This document shows positions 15,704 to 24,809 of a DNA stretch of 30,414 bases, in pieces. The DNA is taken from the NCBI RefSeq assembly GCF_900290275.1, contig NZ_LT985324.1, positions 277,087-307,500 of the forward strand, in the 5' to 3' direction. Made by a program: the position numbers and the translations under genes. The DNA comes from Prevotella merdae. GTDB lineage: Bacteria; Bacteroidota; Bacteroidia; Bacteroidales; Bacteroidaceae. Below the pieces are notes generated by a model that searched no databases, was not told the origin of the DNA, and saw only the letters and a list, made by a program, of their open reading frames with translations. Position 1 is the stretch's first letter. The number at the start of each line of letters is the position of its first letter.

Positions 15704-16198
15704 ATGGAAACAACAAATACAAACCTTCCCCCCTCTCTCGAAGCCCGTGTACAGCGAGCCGTCGACAACTTCATGCAAGGCTACGGCTGTTGCCAGTCTG
15801 TTGTAGCTGCTTTTGCCGACCTGTATGGCTTGGACGATAATCTTGCAAAGCGTATTGGTGCAGGCTTTGGTGGAGGTGTAGGCCGTATGCGTATGATGTG
15901 CGGCGCAGTATCAGGCATTGTAACACTTGTAGGACTTGACTGTGGACAGACAGAGGGAAGCGACCGCGAGGGCAAGTCGGCATGTTATAAGGTTGTACAG
16001 GAATTGCTTGCAAAGTCGAAGGAGCAGAACGGCTCGCTCATATGTGCCGAGATACTTGGACTAAAGGGACACGACAAGGCACAGTCGTCGTATGTGGCTT
16101 CGGCAAGAACGGCCGAATACTATAAAAAGCGCCCATGCGCTGCAAAGGTAGAAAGTGCGGCACGCATCTTTGCCGAATACTTAAAGAATAAGCAATGA
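15704..16198 (+). CDS. C_GCAxxG_C_C family putative redox protein
   Basis: A 164-aa cytosolic protein of the C_GCAxxG_C_C family, named for its conserved cysteines; it probably binds a metal or takes part in redox chemistry, but no activity is established. The signature is visible: YGCCQSV (Cys29, Cys30), MCGAVSG (Cys66), then Cys94, ICAEIL (Cys114) and KRPCAAKV (Cys145). GAGFGGGVGRM precedes the second cysteine motif as usual. It starts 3 nt after the HAD-acetyltransferase stop and its last 4 nt overlap the dnaG start (ATGA-type overlap), so translation is probably coupled to dnaG. Confidence 0.85.
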   Translation: METTNTNLPPSLEARVQRAVDNFMQGYGCCQSVVAAFADLYGLDDNLAKRIGAGFGGGVGRMRMMCGAVSGIVTLVGLDCGQTEGSDREGKSACYKVVQELLAKSKEQNGSLICAEILGLKGHDKAQSSYVASARTAEYYKKRPCAAKVESAARIFAEYLKNKQ

Positions 16199-18177
16199 TA
16201 GATAGCGCTACTGTAGAAAGGATAAAGGATGCCGCCAATATTGTGGAGGTAGTGTCGGAGTTTGTAACGCTGCGTCGCAGTGGTGCAAACTATAAGGGTC
16301 TGTGTCCTTTCCATGATGAGAAGACACCGTCTTTCTACGTATCGCCAGGTCGTGGCATGTGCCACTGCTTTGGATGTGGCAAGGGAGGCAATCCTGTAGG
16401 ATTCATCATGGAGCACGAGCAGATGACATATCCCGAAGCGCTGCGCTGGCTTGCCAAGAAGTATCATATAGAGATACAGGAACGCGAGTTGACGGATAAT
16501 GAGAAGCGTGAGCAGAGCGAGCGCGAGAGTATGTTCATCGTCAATGAGTGGGCAATGAAATACTTTCAGGACAAGATGCAGAACGACCCTGACGGTATAG
16601 CCATAGGTATGCAATACTTCCGTAGTCGTGGATTTCGTGATGATATAATCAAGAAGTTCCAACTTGGCTACGACCTTATGGACCGCCGCGCATTGGCAAC
16701 CGAGGCATTGCGAAAGGGATACAAGGAAGAATTCATACTGAAGACAGGCATCTGCTACAAGAACGACAGAGGCGAACTGATAGACAGATATGCTGGACGC
16801 GTGATATTTCCATGGATAGGCATTAGCGGAAAGGTTGTAGGATTTGGTGGGCGACTGCTTGACTCGCGCACAAAGGGAGTAAACCAAAAGTATGTGAACT
16901 CGCCCGACTCGGAGATATACCACAAAGACCGCGAACTGTACGGAATATACCAGGCAAAGAAAGCTATAGCCAAGGAAGACCGCGTGTTTATGGTAGAGGG
17001 ATATACCGATGTGCTGGCAATGCACCAATGCGGTATTGAGAATGTGGTGGCAAACTCGGGAACGGCATTAAGTATACACCAGATACATATACTGCATCGA
17101 TTCACTTCGAACATCACATTGCTGTATGATGGCGATGCTGCAGGTATACATGCGGCAATGCGAGGAACAGACATGTTGCTGTCGGAAGGAATGAATCTGA
17201 AGGTATTGTTGCTGCCTGATGGAGACGATCCAGACTCTTTCTCAAGAAAACACTCGGCAGCAGACTTCCGCAAATATATAGAAGAACATCAGACCGACTT
17301 CATACAATTCAAGACCGACCTGCTGTTGCGCAACGAACGCGACCCGCTAAAACGCTCGGAAGCTATCAACTCAATAATACGCAGCATATCGTTTGTAAAC
17401 AACCCGATATTGCGCGATACGTATCTGCACGACTGTTCGGTAAGAATGGGTATAAATGAGGCAACGCTCATCAATACCCTTAACGGATTTATACGGAATA
17501 ACCGTGAGGAGCGCACGTCAGAGGAAACACGCGCAGAGCATCAGGCAAAGCATGTACAGTATCCCGTACAGCAGCCAGTTACACCATTGCAACAGGCGTC
17601 AAAGGTGGAGCGTATGCTTGCCGAACTCATAATACGCCACGGTGACACTATTATATATAATAATGTGGAAACAGAAGATGGTGAGACGATGAATCTAAAC
17701 ATAGCGCAGTACATTGACTATAATCTGGGTGTGGACGGACTGAAGTTTGCCAATCCGCTATTTGCCAAAATCCTTGCCGAGGCTGTGGCACATAGTGGCG
17801 ACGAGGAATTCTGTGCCGAACAGTTCTTTATTCATCATGAAGATATCAACATAGCCAATGTGGCAACAGAGCTGTGCGTTGACAAATATCGATTGCTTGA
17901 CGAGCAGAAGACGGCAACAGACAACACCCAAAAGAATGCGGATGAGATAAGGGCTGAAGAGGCTAACCGCATAGAGGCGTTGCGCCAACAGACGGAACAT
18001 CTGCTAAACGACTTCCGCATAGACTATCTTGAGATGCATCTGAAGGACTTGCAGCTGCAGATATCGCAGTCGGCAAATGACATCGAAAGGCTTAAGGTGC
18101 TGATGGAAGAATATAAAACAGCGCATGAATTGCGTTCGAAGTTGGCCCGACTATTAGGAAATAATATAATAGCGTGA
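16195..18177 (+). CDS. dnaG: DNA primase
   Basis: DnaG makes the RNA primers for chromosome replication at the fork, working with DnaB helicase. The 660-aa protein has the N-terminal CHC2 zinc-binding domain (Cys37, His40, Cys58, Cys61) and the catalytic core. TOPRIM motifs are VEGYTD (267-272, catalytic Glu268) and YDGDAAG (311-317). A helical C-terminal region (about 450-660) should contact the helicase. Length is typical. It overlaps the preceding C_GCAxxG_C_C gene by 4 nt, and queD follows 20 nt after its stop. The rpsU-dnaG-rpoD arrangement of Proteobacteria is not present. Confidence 0.97.
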   Translation: MIDSATVERIKDAANIVEVVSEFVTLRRSGANYKGLCPFHDEKTPSFYVSPGRGMCHCFGCGKGGNPVGFIMEHEQMTYPEALRWLAKKYHIEIQERELTDNEKREQSERESMFIVNEWAMKYFQDKMQNDPDGIAIGMQYFRSRGFRDDIIKKFQLGYDLMDRRALATEALRKGYKEEFILKTGICYKNDRGELIDRYAGRVIFPWIGISGKVVGFGGRLLDSRTKGVNQKYVNSPDSEIYHKDRELYGIYQAKKAIAKEDRVFMVEGYTDVLAMHQCGIENVVANSGTALSIHQIHILHRFTSNITLLYDGDAAGIHAAMRGTDMLLSEGMNLKVLLLPDGDDPDSFSRKHSAADFRKYIEEHQTDFIQFKTDLLLRNERDPLKRSEAINSIIRSISFVNNPILRDTYLHDCSVRMGINEATLINTLNGFIRNNREERTSEETRAEHQAKHVQYPVQQPVTPLQQASKVERMLAELIIRHGDTIIYNNVETEDGETMNLNIAQYIDYNLGVDGLKFANPLFAKILAEAVAHSGDEEFCAEQFFIHHEDINIANVATELCVDKYRLLDEQKTATDNTQKNADEIRAEEANRIEALRQQTEHLLNDFRIDYLEMHLKDLQLQISQSANDIERLKVLMEEYKTAHELRSKLARLLGNNIIA

Positions 18178-18197
18178 AATAAAAAAACTACATATAT

Positions 18198-18530
18198 ATG
18201 TATTACATAGAAAAAACTCTTGAGGTTTCGGCATGTCATAGCCTAAATCTCTCTTACGAGAGCAAGTGCCAGAACCTGCATGGACACAACTGGATAATAA
18301 CCGTATACTGCAAGTCGAAGGAACTGAACAGGGACGGTATGGTAGTAGACTTTACACATATAAAGCTGTTGGTGCAAGGACGTTTGGACCATGCCAACCT
18401 TAACGAGGTGCTGCCATTTAACCCTACAGCAGAGAACATAGCACGTTGGATAACCGAACAGATACCACAGTGCTATAAGTGCATGGTACAGGAGAGCGAG
18501 GGCAACAGAGCTATATACGAGGAGGACTAA
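18198..18530 (+). CDS. queD: 6-carboxy-5,6,7,8-tetrahydropterin synthase
   Basis: QueD converts 7,8-dihydroneopterin triphosphate to 6-carboxytetrahydropterin, the second step of queuosine precursor synthesis. The short 110-aa protein keeps the zinc ligands His14, His28 and His30 (NLHGHNW), the catalytic Cys24, the core VVDFTHIK with its Asp, and LDHANLNE. The C-terminal Glu of the family is in QESEGN. It is directly followed (4 nt) by queE, the next enzyme of the pathway. No queC or queF is in the window. Confidence 0.93.
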   Translation: MYYIEKTLEVSACHSLNLSYESKCQNLHGHNWIITVYCKSKELNRDGMVVDFTHIKLLVQGRLDHANLNEVLPFNPTAENIARWITEQIPQCYKCMVQESEGNRAIYEED

Positions 18531-18534
18531 GGGA

Positions 18535-19098
18535 ATGAAACGAATAAATGAGATATTCTACTCGTTGCAAGGCGAAGGGCGCAACATGGGACGTGCGGCA
18601 ATATTCGTACGCTTTTCGGGTTGCAACCTTAAGTGCCCGTTCTGCGATACCGACTTTGCAAGCTACGAACAGCTTGATGACGAGAAAATTCTGCGCCGCA
18701 TAAGTAAGTATCCCTCACGCTTTGTGGTATTGACAGGAGGTGAACCTTCGCTTCAGGTAGACAGTGCCTTTATAGACCTTCTTCATGCAAATGGATACGA
18801 ACTGGCTATGGAAACCAACGGCACGCATCCTATTGCTGAGGGTATCGACTGGATAACATGTTCGCCAAAGGGACAGACTGTTATAAAGAAGTGCAACGAA
18901 CTGAAGTGCATCTTCGAGGAATCGACAACGACCCCAAACGATCATGGCATAGAGGCCGACTATAAGTATCTGCAACCATGTGATGTGCAGGACGCAGAAC
19001 GCAATGCGCAAATAGTTAAGCGCTGCTTCGACTATATACTGGAGCATCCGGAATGGAGACTCTCGTTGCAGACACACAAGTTGGTGGGATTCAAATAA
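18535..19098 (+). CDS. queE: 7-carboxy-7-deazaguanine synthase (radical SAM)
   Basis: QueE uses S-adenosylmethionine and a 4Fe-4S cluster to rearrange 6-carboxytetrahydropterin into 7-carboxy-7-deazaguanine. The 187-aa product has the cluster motif CNLKCPFC (Cys30, Cys34, Cys37; the CX3CX2C form), the opening NEIFYSLQGEG, the TGGEPSLQ motif and METNGT. The C-terminal LSLQTHKLVG is also typical. The ATG is 4 nt after queD, so the two are co-translated. This is one of the clearest assignments in the window. Confidence 0.95.
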   Translation: MKRINEIFYSLQGEGRNMGRAAIFVRFSGCNLKCPFCDTDFASYEQLDDEKILRRISKYPSRFVVLTGGEPSLQVDSAFIDLLHANGYELAMETNGTHPIAEGIDWITCSPKGQTVIKKCNELKCIFEESTTTPNDHGIEADYKYLQPCDVQDAERNAQIVKRCFDYILEHPEWRLSLQTHKLVGFK

Positions 19099-19150
19099 GA
19101 AATGATACGGCACTTCCGCCTATTCGGGAGAAACATAAGTAGGGCTTCGT

Positions 19151-20581
19151 ATGATATACGTTCACTGGATATTCATAGTGGTCTATGCCATAGTGATAAT
19201 AAGCATCATTGTCACTGTGCTTTTGGACAACCGTCAGCCTGCCAAGACTATGGCATGGGTGATGGTACTTATGTTTGTGCCCGTATTTGGTATTGTGATT
19301 TATATCTTCTTTGGACAGAACACACGCAAGATGCGACTTATGTCGCAGCGCTCGCTCGACCAATTGTCCAAGAGACAGATGCTTGAATTTGTAGAACAGC
19401 GTGAGCTGAGGCTGCCAGAAAGGTATCGATCGCTTATACAACTGTTTACTAACCAGAGCCTGGCATTGCCTTTCAAAGATAATGAGGTGGAGTTTTATAC
19501 TGATGGTTACCAGTTCTTTCCTGCTTTGCTACAGGCTATAGGTAGGGCACGGCAACATATCCATCTAGATGTTTATATCTTTGCAGACGACCCTTTGGGT
19601 AGACTTGTCTCTGATGCTTTGATACAGAAGGCACGTGAGGGAATTGAGGTGCGCGTCATATACGATGATGTAGGCTGTTGGCGTGTGCCGCATAAGTTTT
19701 TTGAGCGAATGCGAAGTGCAGGTATAGATGTGTGTGTGTTTATGCCAGTAAAGTTTCCAGCATTCACCAGTAAGGTAAACTATCGCAACCATCGCAAGTT
19801 GTGTATCATTGATGGAGTAGAGGGATTTACGGGTGGAATGAACATAGCAATGCGTTATGTCAAAGGAATACGAGGTGGCTCCTTGCCTTGGCGTGACACC
19901 CATATGCATCTGCGTGGTAGCATAGTGTATGCATTGCAGCGTGCATTCTTGGTAGACTGGTATTTTGTAGACCGCACGCTTGTAACCAATCGCTGCTATT
20001 ATCCACCAATGCCATGGCGTATAGACAACAACTGTATTGCACAGCTGGTTACAAGCAGTCCGGTGGCTCCATGGCCCGACATCATGCAAGGATATGTGCG
20101 CATACTGCTTGAGGCAAAAAAGTATGTATATATGGAAACACCTTACTTCTTGCCTACTGAACCTATACTATTTGCCATGCGTACAGCTGCACTTGCAGGA
20201 GTGGACGTTAGGTTGATGATACCAAGGCATAGCGATGCCCACATGTTAGAGTGGGCAAGTGTGTCGTATGTAATGCAGACGGTGCAGTCGGGTGTAAAGA
20301 TACGCCTGTACAAGGCTGGGTTTAATCATAGCAAGATACTGGTATGCGATGATGAACTATGTACTTGTGGTTCGACAAACATCGACTTCCGTAGTTTTGA
20401 GAATAACTTTGAGGCAAATGTATTCTTTTATGATAGACAGTTGGCATTGAGAATGAAGGACATCTATATTGAGGATGAGGCTCAGAGTGTTGACATTAAC
20501 TATGTTGACGAATTGCAACAACGACCGTTTGTAAGGCGATTGTCAGAATCGTTGATAAGATTGCTGTCGCCATTATTGTAG
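19151..20581 (+). CDS. cls: Cardiolipin synthase (phospholipase D family)
   Basis: It condenses two phosphatidylglycerol molecules to cardiolipin and glycerol at the cytoplasmic membrane. The 476-aa protein has two N-terminal transmembrane helices (about 5-25 and 34-54) and two phospholipase D HKD motifs: His214/Lys216/Asp221 (NHRKLCIIDG) and His393/Lys395/Asp400 (NHSKILVCDD). Each is followed by the Gly/Ser-Asn context FTGGMN or GSTNID. Length and topology match ClsA-type enzymes. It starts 52 nt after queE and is probably the last gene of the cluster. Confidence 0.94.
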   Translation: MIYVHWIFIVVYAIVIISIIVTVLLDNRQPAKTMAWVMVLMFVPVFGIVIYIFFGQNTRKMRLMSQRSLDQLSKRQMLEFVEQRELRLPERYRSLIQLFTNQSLALPFKDNEVEFYTDGYQFFPALLQAIGRARQHIHLDVYIFADDPLGRLVSDALIQKAREGIEVRVIYDDVGCWRVPHKFFERMRSAGIDVCVFMPVKFPAFTSKVNYRNHRKLCIIDGVEGFTGGMNIAMRYVKGIRGGSLPWRDTHMHLRGSIVYALQRAFLVDWYFVDRTLVTNRCYYPPMPWRIDNNCIAQLVTSSPVAPWPDIMQGYVRILLEAKKYVYMETPYFLPTEPILFAMRTAALAGVDVRLMIPRHSDAHMLEWASVSYVMQTVQSGVKIRLYKAGFNHSKILVCDDELCTCGSTNIDFRSFENNFEANVFFYDRQLALRMKDIYIEDEAQSVDINYVDELQQRPFVRRLSESLIRLLSPLL

Positions 20582-20606
20582 AGTGGGATTAAAAACGAAA
20601 TTGTGG

Positions 20607-20622
20607 TACAACACAAGTTGTA
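20607..20622. repeat. Short palindrome between cls and the sialidase gene
   Basis: TACAAC (20607-20612) and GTTGTA (20617-20622) are a 6-bp inverted repeat around ACAA. It could be an operator half-site pair or a weak hairpin. No full -33/-7 promoter for the sialidase gene could be defined in 20582-20699. Confidence 0.3.
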
Positions 20623-20699
20623 TTACATGCATAAACATAATATATAAGTAATTGTCAAACAACTTAAAGATAAACTAACTAAAACCTGAATTATAAAGT

Positions 20700-21896
20700 A
20701 TGAAAAAATTTCTTTGTGTTATATCGGCGTTTATGGCGACAGCCTTTATGGCAAGCACAGCTGGTGCTCAGACTGTAGTGTTTAAGAGTGACACCGTTTC
20801 TAACTGTTACCGCATTCCGGCTCTGCTTAAGACCAATGACGGCAAGATTATTGCTATTAGTGATTTTCGTCCATGTCGTACAGATGTAGGTGGTGGTGTT
20901 ATTGATGTTGTGGCGAAGACAAGTGACGATAATGGCGCAACTTGGGGAGAAGAGAAGACATTGGTGAAAGGAGACGGTCCTAATAAGCCGTTCGATATAG
21001 CCCATGGCGACGCTGCTGTAGTGTGTGACCGTAAGACAGGCGAGATGCTTATGATGTGCGCATCGGGCAATGTTTGGTATTGGCGTTCAACACTGGAAAA
21101 TCCTAATCGTGTAGGTCGCTATTATAGTAAGGATGGAAAAAACTGGACTGGTAGCGAGATAACATCAGATATTTACAAATTGATGAATGGTGCCGTAAAT
21201 AAGCTATTTTTCTCTTCAGGCCGAATTTGTCAAAGTTCTAAGATAAAGGCAGGTAGCCACTACCGTATATATTCAGCGTTGTGTACAAATATTGGAAATG
21301 TTGTGCTCTATTCGGACAACTTTGGAAGAACATGGCTACCATTGGGAGGTGCAGATGCTCGTCCTACACTTGATGGTGATGAGGCTAAGATTGTGGAACT
21401 ACCAAATGGAAGTGTATTGTTGAGCAGTCGTTCACAGAAGGGCAATGGTCGTATCTTCAATATTTATACTTATACTAATGCAAAAAAAGCCGAGGGCAAA
21501 TGGGATAAGCCGGTATATCTCGACAATAAAACCTATCCGTCGGCAAGATGTAATGGTGAAGTGTTGCTTGTTAAGGCCCGTCGCATGTCTGACGGCAAGC
21601 GTACACACGTGTTGCTCTACTCGGTACCGATGAGTGGAAAGAGAGAGAATGTGGGAATTTATTACAAGGAGTTGGCATCGGCAGATGATTATTCTTCGCC
21701 TGAATGCTTTAAGTCGGGATGGAAGGTTTACCGTGTAAGTAATACCGATTCGGCTTACTCAACAATGGAGCAAATGGCTAACGGTAACATAGCCTTATTC
21801 TATGAGGAATCAGAACAAAAAGGTGGCTACGACATGGTGTTTGACAGCTATACTCTTGCAATAATAACAAATGGCGAATTCCAGCACTTGAAATAA
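20700..21896 (+). CDS. Secreted sialidase (GH33 exo-alpha-sialidase)
   Basis: It removes terminal sialic acids from host glycans outside the cytoplasm. The 398-aa precursor has a signal peptide (1-23, cleavage AGA|Q) and a single six-bladed propeller catalytic domain. The Y/FRIP motif is CYRIPAL (Arg38). Three Asp-box repeats are visible: TSDDNGATW (74-82), SKDGKNW (143-149) and YSDNFGRTW (204-212). SAYSTMEQM near the C-terminus probably holds the nucleophilic Tyr. The additional N-terminal carbohydrate-binding domain found in some Bacteroides sialidases is absent. It converges with fkp, and its stop codon lies in a hairpin loop. Confidence 0.9.
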   Translation: MKKFLCVISAFMATAFMASTAGAQTVVFKSDTVSNCYRIPALLKTNDGKIIAISDFRPCRTDVGGGVIDVVAKTSDDNGATWGEEKTLVKGDGPNKPFDIAHGDAAVVCDRKTGEMLMMCASGNVWYWRSTLENPNRVGRYYSKDGKNWTGSEITSDIYKLMNGAVNKLFFSSGRICQSSKIKAGSHYRIYSALCTNIGNVVLYSDNFGRTWLPLGGADARPTLDGDEAKIVELPNGSVLLSSRSQKGNGRIFNIYTYTNAKKAEGKWDKPVYLDNKTYPSARCNGEVLLVKARRMSDGKRTHVLLYSVPMSGKRENVGIYYKELASADDYSSPECFKSGWKVYRVSNTDSAYSTMEQMANGNIALFYEESEQKGGYDMVFDSYTLAIITNGEFQHLK

Positions 21897-21906
21897 GTGC
21901 TGGAAT
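21878..21906. terminator. Hairpin across the sialidase stop codon, possible terminator
   Basis: Positions 21878-21889 and 21895-21906 are a perfect 12-bp inverted repeat with a 5-nt loop; the TAA stop (21894-21896) sits at the loop edge. A T run follows only after about 12 nt, so it is not a textbook terminator but may protect the mRNA 3' end. The rest of the 97-bp gap to fkp holds three short ATTAGCT repeats and no gene. Confidence 0.5.
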
Positions 21907-21993
21907 CCACCAATTGGCTTTTTGCTATGTTTGCCATTAGCTAAGGCGCTTTTATATTGTGCTTTCGACGCATTAGCTTTTGTTTCCTGTTTA

Positions 21994-24756
21994 TTAGCTT
22001 CGACTTATTTGCAAGCCTTTTGTACATAGATTCATTTCAACAAATCTTGCTTTGTCGTTAGGGCGGTGGCACGACAGGATGTGACGTATGCGTGTGGCTG
22101 CATCAACGTCCTTGGCTATCATATACAGATAACCACCTCCGCCAGCTCCAGGCAGTTTGTAGCCAAGGCATAAGTCGTCTATAAGTGAAGTTATAGCTAG
22201 TACCGAGGCTGGGTTTGTTCCGGAATCGATAAGCTGGTTTTGTGTCCATGTCTTGCGTACAAGTCGGCCCATTCTGTCGAAGTCCATATGTTGTATGGCA
22301 TCAAACATATCGAGGGCATGGGCTTTCATCTCTCGCAGTTGTTGTACCTCATTGTTCTGGTTTAGGAACATTCGACGCACTATTTCAGACAATATTGTCT
22401 TTGCTGTGCGCGTTATTCCGGTGTAGTAGAGCAGATGGCAAGCACGATAGTCTGCCGATGTGAACAGCTCGGAAGGAAGATAACGAACCTCCGGGCTTTG
22501 TGCGAATCCCTTATTGGTTTGTAATAACTTAACACCAGGTAATAATCCGCCAAACTGATCTTGCCATCCGCCACCTGTGGTAAGTAATTGTTCTAGTACG
22601 AGTGTGCGTAGGCCAATCTCTGTCTTGTCCCATCCTAGTCCGCAGAAGTCGTTCAGTGCTCCGAGCACAGTGGATGCAAGTAGTGAACTTGTACCTAATC
22701 CCGAACCAGCAGGTATAGCAGAAAGTAGAGTAACCTCTATGCCACAACCAAAGGCACGGAGCTGGTCGGTAAGTGTGTCAAACTGTTCGTTGCAGAATTG
22801 AGGCAAGAATCCAGCGAGAGCCAATGCAGCCTTTGGTATAGAGAATGGCGATCCCACCTTATTATATAGTGCTAATTCCTCGAACGTTGTTATAGTTTCG
22901 GATGCTCCGAGGTCAATGCTTCGCATTACTATGTGTGGTTCGGCGCATGGCTTAATGTAAGTTTGTAATGGAGGTTGACCGTTAAGTTCGATGGCAATAT
23001 TCAGAACATTGCCGCCTTCCATTAGGCAGAATGGAGGAGTGTCGGTCCATCCACCAGCAAGGTCGATGCGCACAGGTGAGCGTCCCCATACAATCTGGTC
23101 CTTATATACAGCCATGTGGGGTGTTTGTCTGTGAATATTGACACTTTCTGTTATACCTTGTCGCAGTAGCTCGAATGCACGTTCCTCATGTGTGGCGATG
23201 GTGTTTGAGCATCTTGCAACTTCAGAGCGGAACATAGCGTCATGTGCCTGGGTAAGTAGTGGAGCCGATTCAGGTAATGTCTTAGGCATAGGAATATTAA
23301 AGTGGGCATATTCGCTGGCGGCATGTTCAAGGTCGAGCTGATAGAACACGCTATGCTGCCAATTGTCTGCAAGCATTTGTAGATTTTCTGCACGCAGTGA
23401 ACTGCGCTGCTCTACAAGTCGCTTAAGATTTGCTTGGGCACTTATCTGGTCGGCGCTTAGGCGATATGCTTTATCATATATGGCACGCCCTCCGTTGTCG
23501 GTATTATTGTCAATCATCCATTGCAACACACGCCCCATGTCGTCAATGTTGTCTACAACAGGAAAGATAGGCTCGAATTGTTGGTCGCCTGCAAATTTGT
23601 CGTAGAATCCGTATGGTCTTACAGCCCATTCCTTCTCACCGATAGGAACAATGTCGACACATTGGTTAGGCTTGAGATTAATGATCCATTCGTTTTCTGG
23701 CACACCTGTTACAATGTTGTTTTGGCTGAAGGTCCAATTCTTTCCGATGTACGAGTTCTCAACCCATATATTTCTATTTTCTGTGTTCCACTTTATGTTT
23801 AACTTCGTATTTTGTACGAAGATCGATGGGTGAGGCTTGCGGTCATGGTGCATTATATCTCTTTGGTCGTTCACGATATTCTGTATGTCAACCATTGACG
23901 ATAGTAATTCGTGCGATGTTCCGAAATGGTAGAATTCTCCACCAGGCAAGGGTAGTATAGCCACTTTAAGTTTACTAATCTCTTCGTCTTTAACACCAGG
24001 ATCGGTGCCAAGTGCACAGCCAAATGTTCCATAGAGGTCATAATAGTCAATTTGGCCTTTTTCGATGTCGCCGTCGGTTACTGAGCGTTGCATTAATGTG
24101 CGCACGGCACGATCGGACAATATCCATACACCTATATCTGTCAGGTAGAAGTGGTTGGCTGACAAAGATGCAAGGGTATCGGTTGACGGTTTTTGCAGCA
24201 TGCACTTTAGCTGGGTGGGGGTTTGTGTTGATGATACAAATACACCGTGGTCTTTGGCTATCTCGGGACCGAGCCATAATCCGTAGCACACGATGTCAGC
24301 GTCTTTTGGTATCGGTTGCAGCTGTTCAGTGGCGCGAATATATACGTCGCCGCTTACAATCATTGTGTTAAGGCCCTTCGGGGCAATGTTCATGATGCGC
24401 TCGTATAGAGGAATCTGTAACGACAGCAGGTCTTGGTTGATCTTCTGTCCACGTTCCCAACGAAACACTGGCAGTGGTGTAAGGATTTTTCCAGACGGGG
24501 CGTACGAGGGCAGACGTCTGCTCTGTCCGCCGGCATGCAGAATAAGTCGTTTGTTGCTAGCAAGCCATTCGTTAAACGATTCGCCTTTTGTATGTCTGTT
24601 AGCGTAGGCTGACTGTAGGAGCCAAGTGGTTCCGCCGCCCGAGCCCAGTTTGTGTTCTGCTGGGTCGTTGGTGCAAAACCAATTGTCTTTATCAAGACCT
24701 GTTATGTCGTGAAAACAGCCAACAAGGTTTGGGGGCAGGGATAATAGCTTCTTCAT
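21994..24756 (-). CDS. fkp: Bifunctional L-fucokinase / GDP-L-fucose pyrophosphorylase
   Basis: Fkp turns free L-fucose into fucose-1-phosphate and then GDP-fucose, the donor for fucosylated capsules and glycoproteins in Bacteroidales. The 920-aa protein has the N-terminal pyrophosphorylase domain with LHAGGQSRRLPSYAPSGK (73-90). Beta-helix-like segments follow in the middle. The C-terminal GHMP kinase domain includes GRSPVRIDLAGGWTD, PAGSGLGTSS (ATP loop) and PGAGGGGY. Length is close to the well-known Bacteroides fragilis enzyme. The ATG at 24756 is chosen because MKKLLSLPPNLVG begins the conserved region; a longer in-frame start (24909) would run into the mutarotase gene upstream. It lies 53 nt after that gene. 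Confidence 0.95.
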   Translation of the reverse strand: MKKLLSLPPNLVGCFHDITGLDKDNWFCTNDPAEHKLGSGGGTTWLLQSAYANRHTKGESFNEWLASNKRLILHAGGQSRRLPSYAPSGKILTPLPVFRWERGQKINQDLLSLQIPLYERIMNIAPKGLNTMIVSGDVYIRATEQLQPIPKDADIVCYGLWLGPEIAKDHGVFVSSTQTPTQLKCMLQKPSTDTLASLSANHFYLTDIGVWILSDRAVRTLMQRSVTDGDIEKGQIDYYDLYGTFGCALGTDPGVKDEEISKLKVAILPLPGGEFYHFGTSHELLSSMVDIQNIVNDQRDIMHHDRKPHPSIFVQNTKLNIKWNTENRNIWVENSYIGKNWTFSQNNIVTGVPENEWIINLKPNQCVDIVPIGEKEWAVRPYGFYDKFAGDQQFEPIFPVVDNIDDMGRVLQWMIDNNTDNGGRAIYDKAYRLSADQISAQANLKRLVEQRSSLRAENLQMLADNWQHSVFYQLDLEHAASEYAHFNIPMPKTLPESAPLLTQAHDAMFRSEVARCSNTIATHEERAFELLRQGITESVNIHRQTPHMAVYKDQIVWGRSPVRIDLAGGWTDTPPFCLMEGGNVLNIAIELNGQPPLQTYIKPCAEPHIVMRSIDLGASETITTFEELALYNKVGSPFSIPKAALALAGFLPQFCNEQFDTLTDQLRAFGCGIEVTLLSAIPAGSGLGTSSLLASTVLGALNDFCGLGWDKTEIGLRTLVLEQLLTTGGGWQDQFGGLLPGVKLLQTNKGFAQSPEVRYLPSELFTSADYRACHLLYYTGITRTAKTILSEIVRRMFLNQNNEVQQLREMKAHALDMFDAIQHMDFDRMGRLVRKTWTQNQLIDSGTNPASVLAITSLIDDLCLGYKLPGAGGGGYLYMIAKDVDAATRIRHILSCHRPNDKARFVEMNLCTKGLQISRS

Positions 24757-24809
24757 ATGTGTTTGTTGAATGTTATAGGATGAGTGTTTATGTTGTGTTA
24801 TTGTTTTGT

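Noticed and set aside
16120..17028. 302-aa open frame antisense to dnaG
   Set aside because: It covers the zinc-finger and core region of a complete dnaG. It has no promoter, and its Leu/His/Cys-rich composition is typical of shadow frames.
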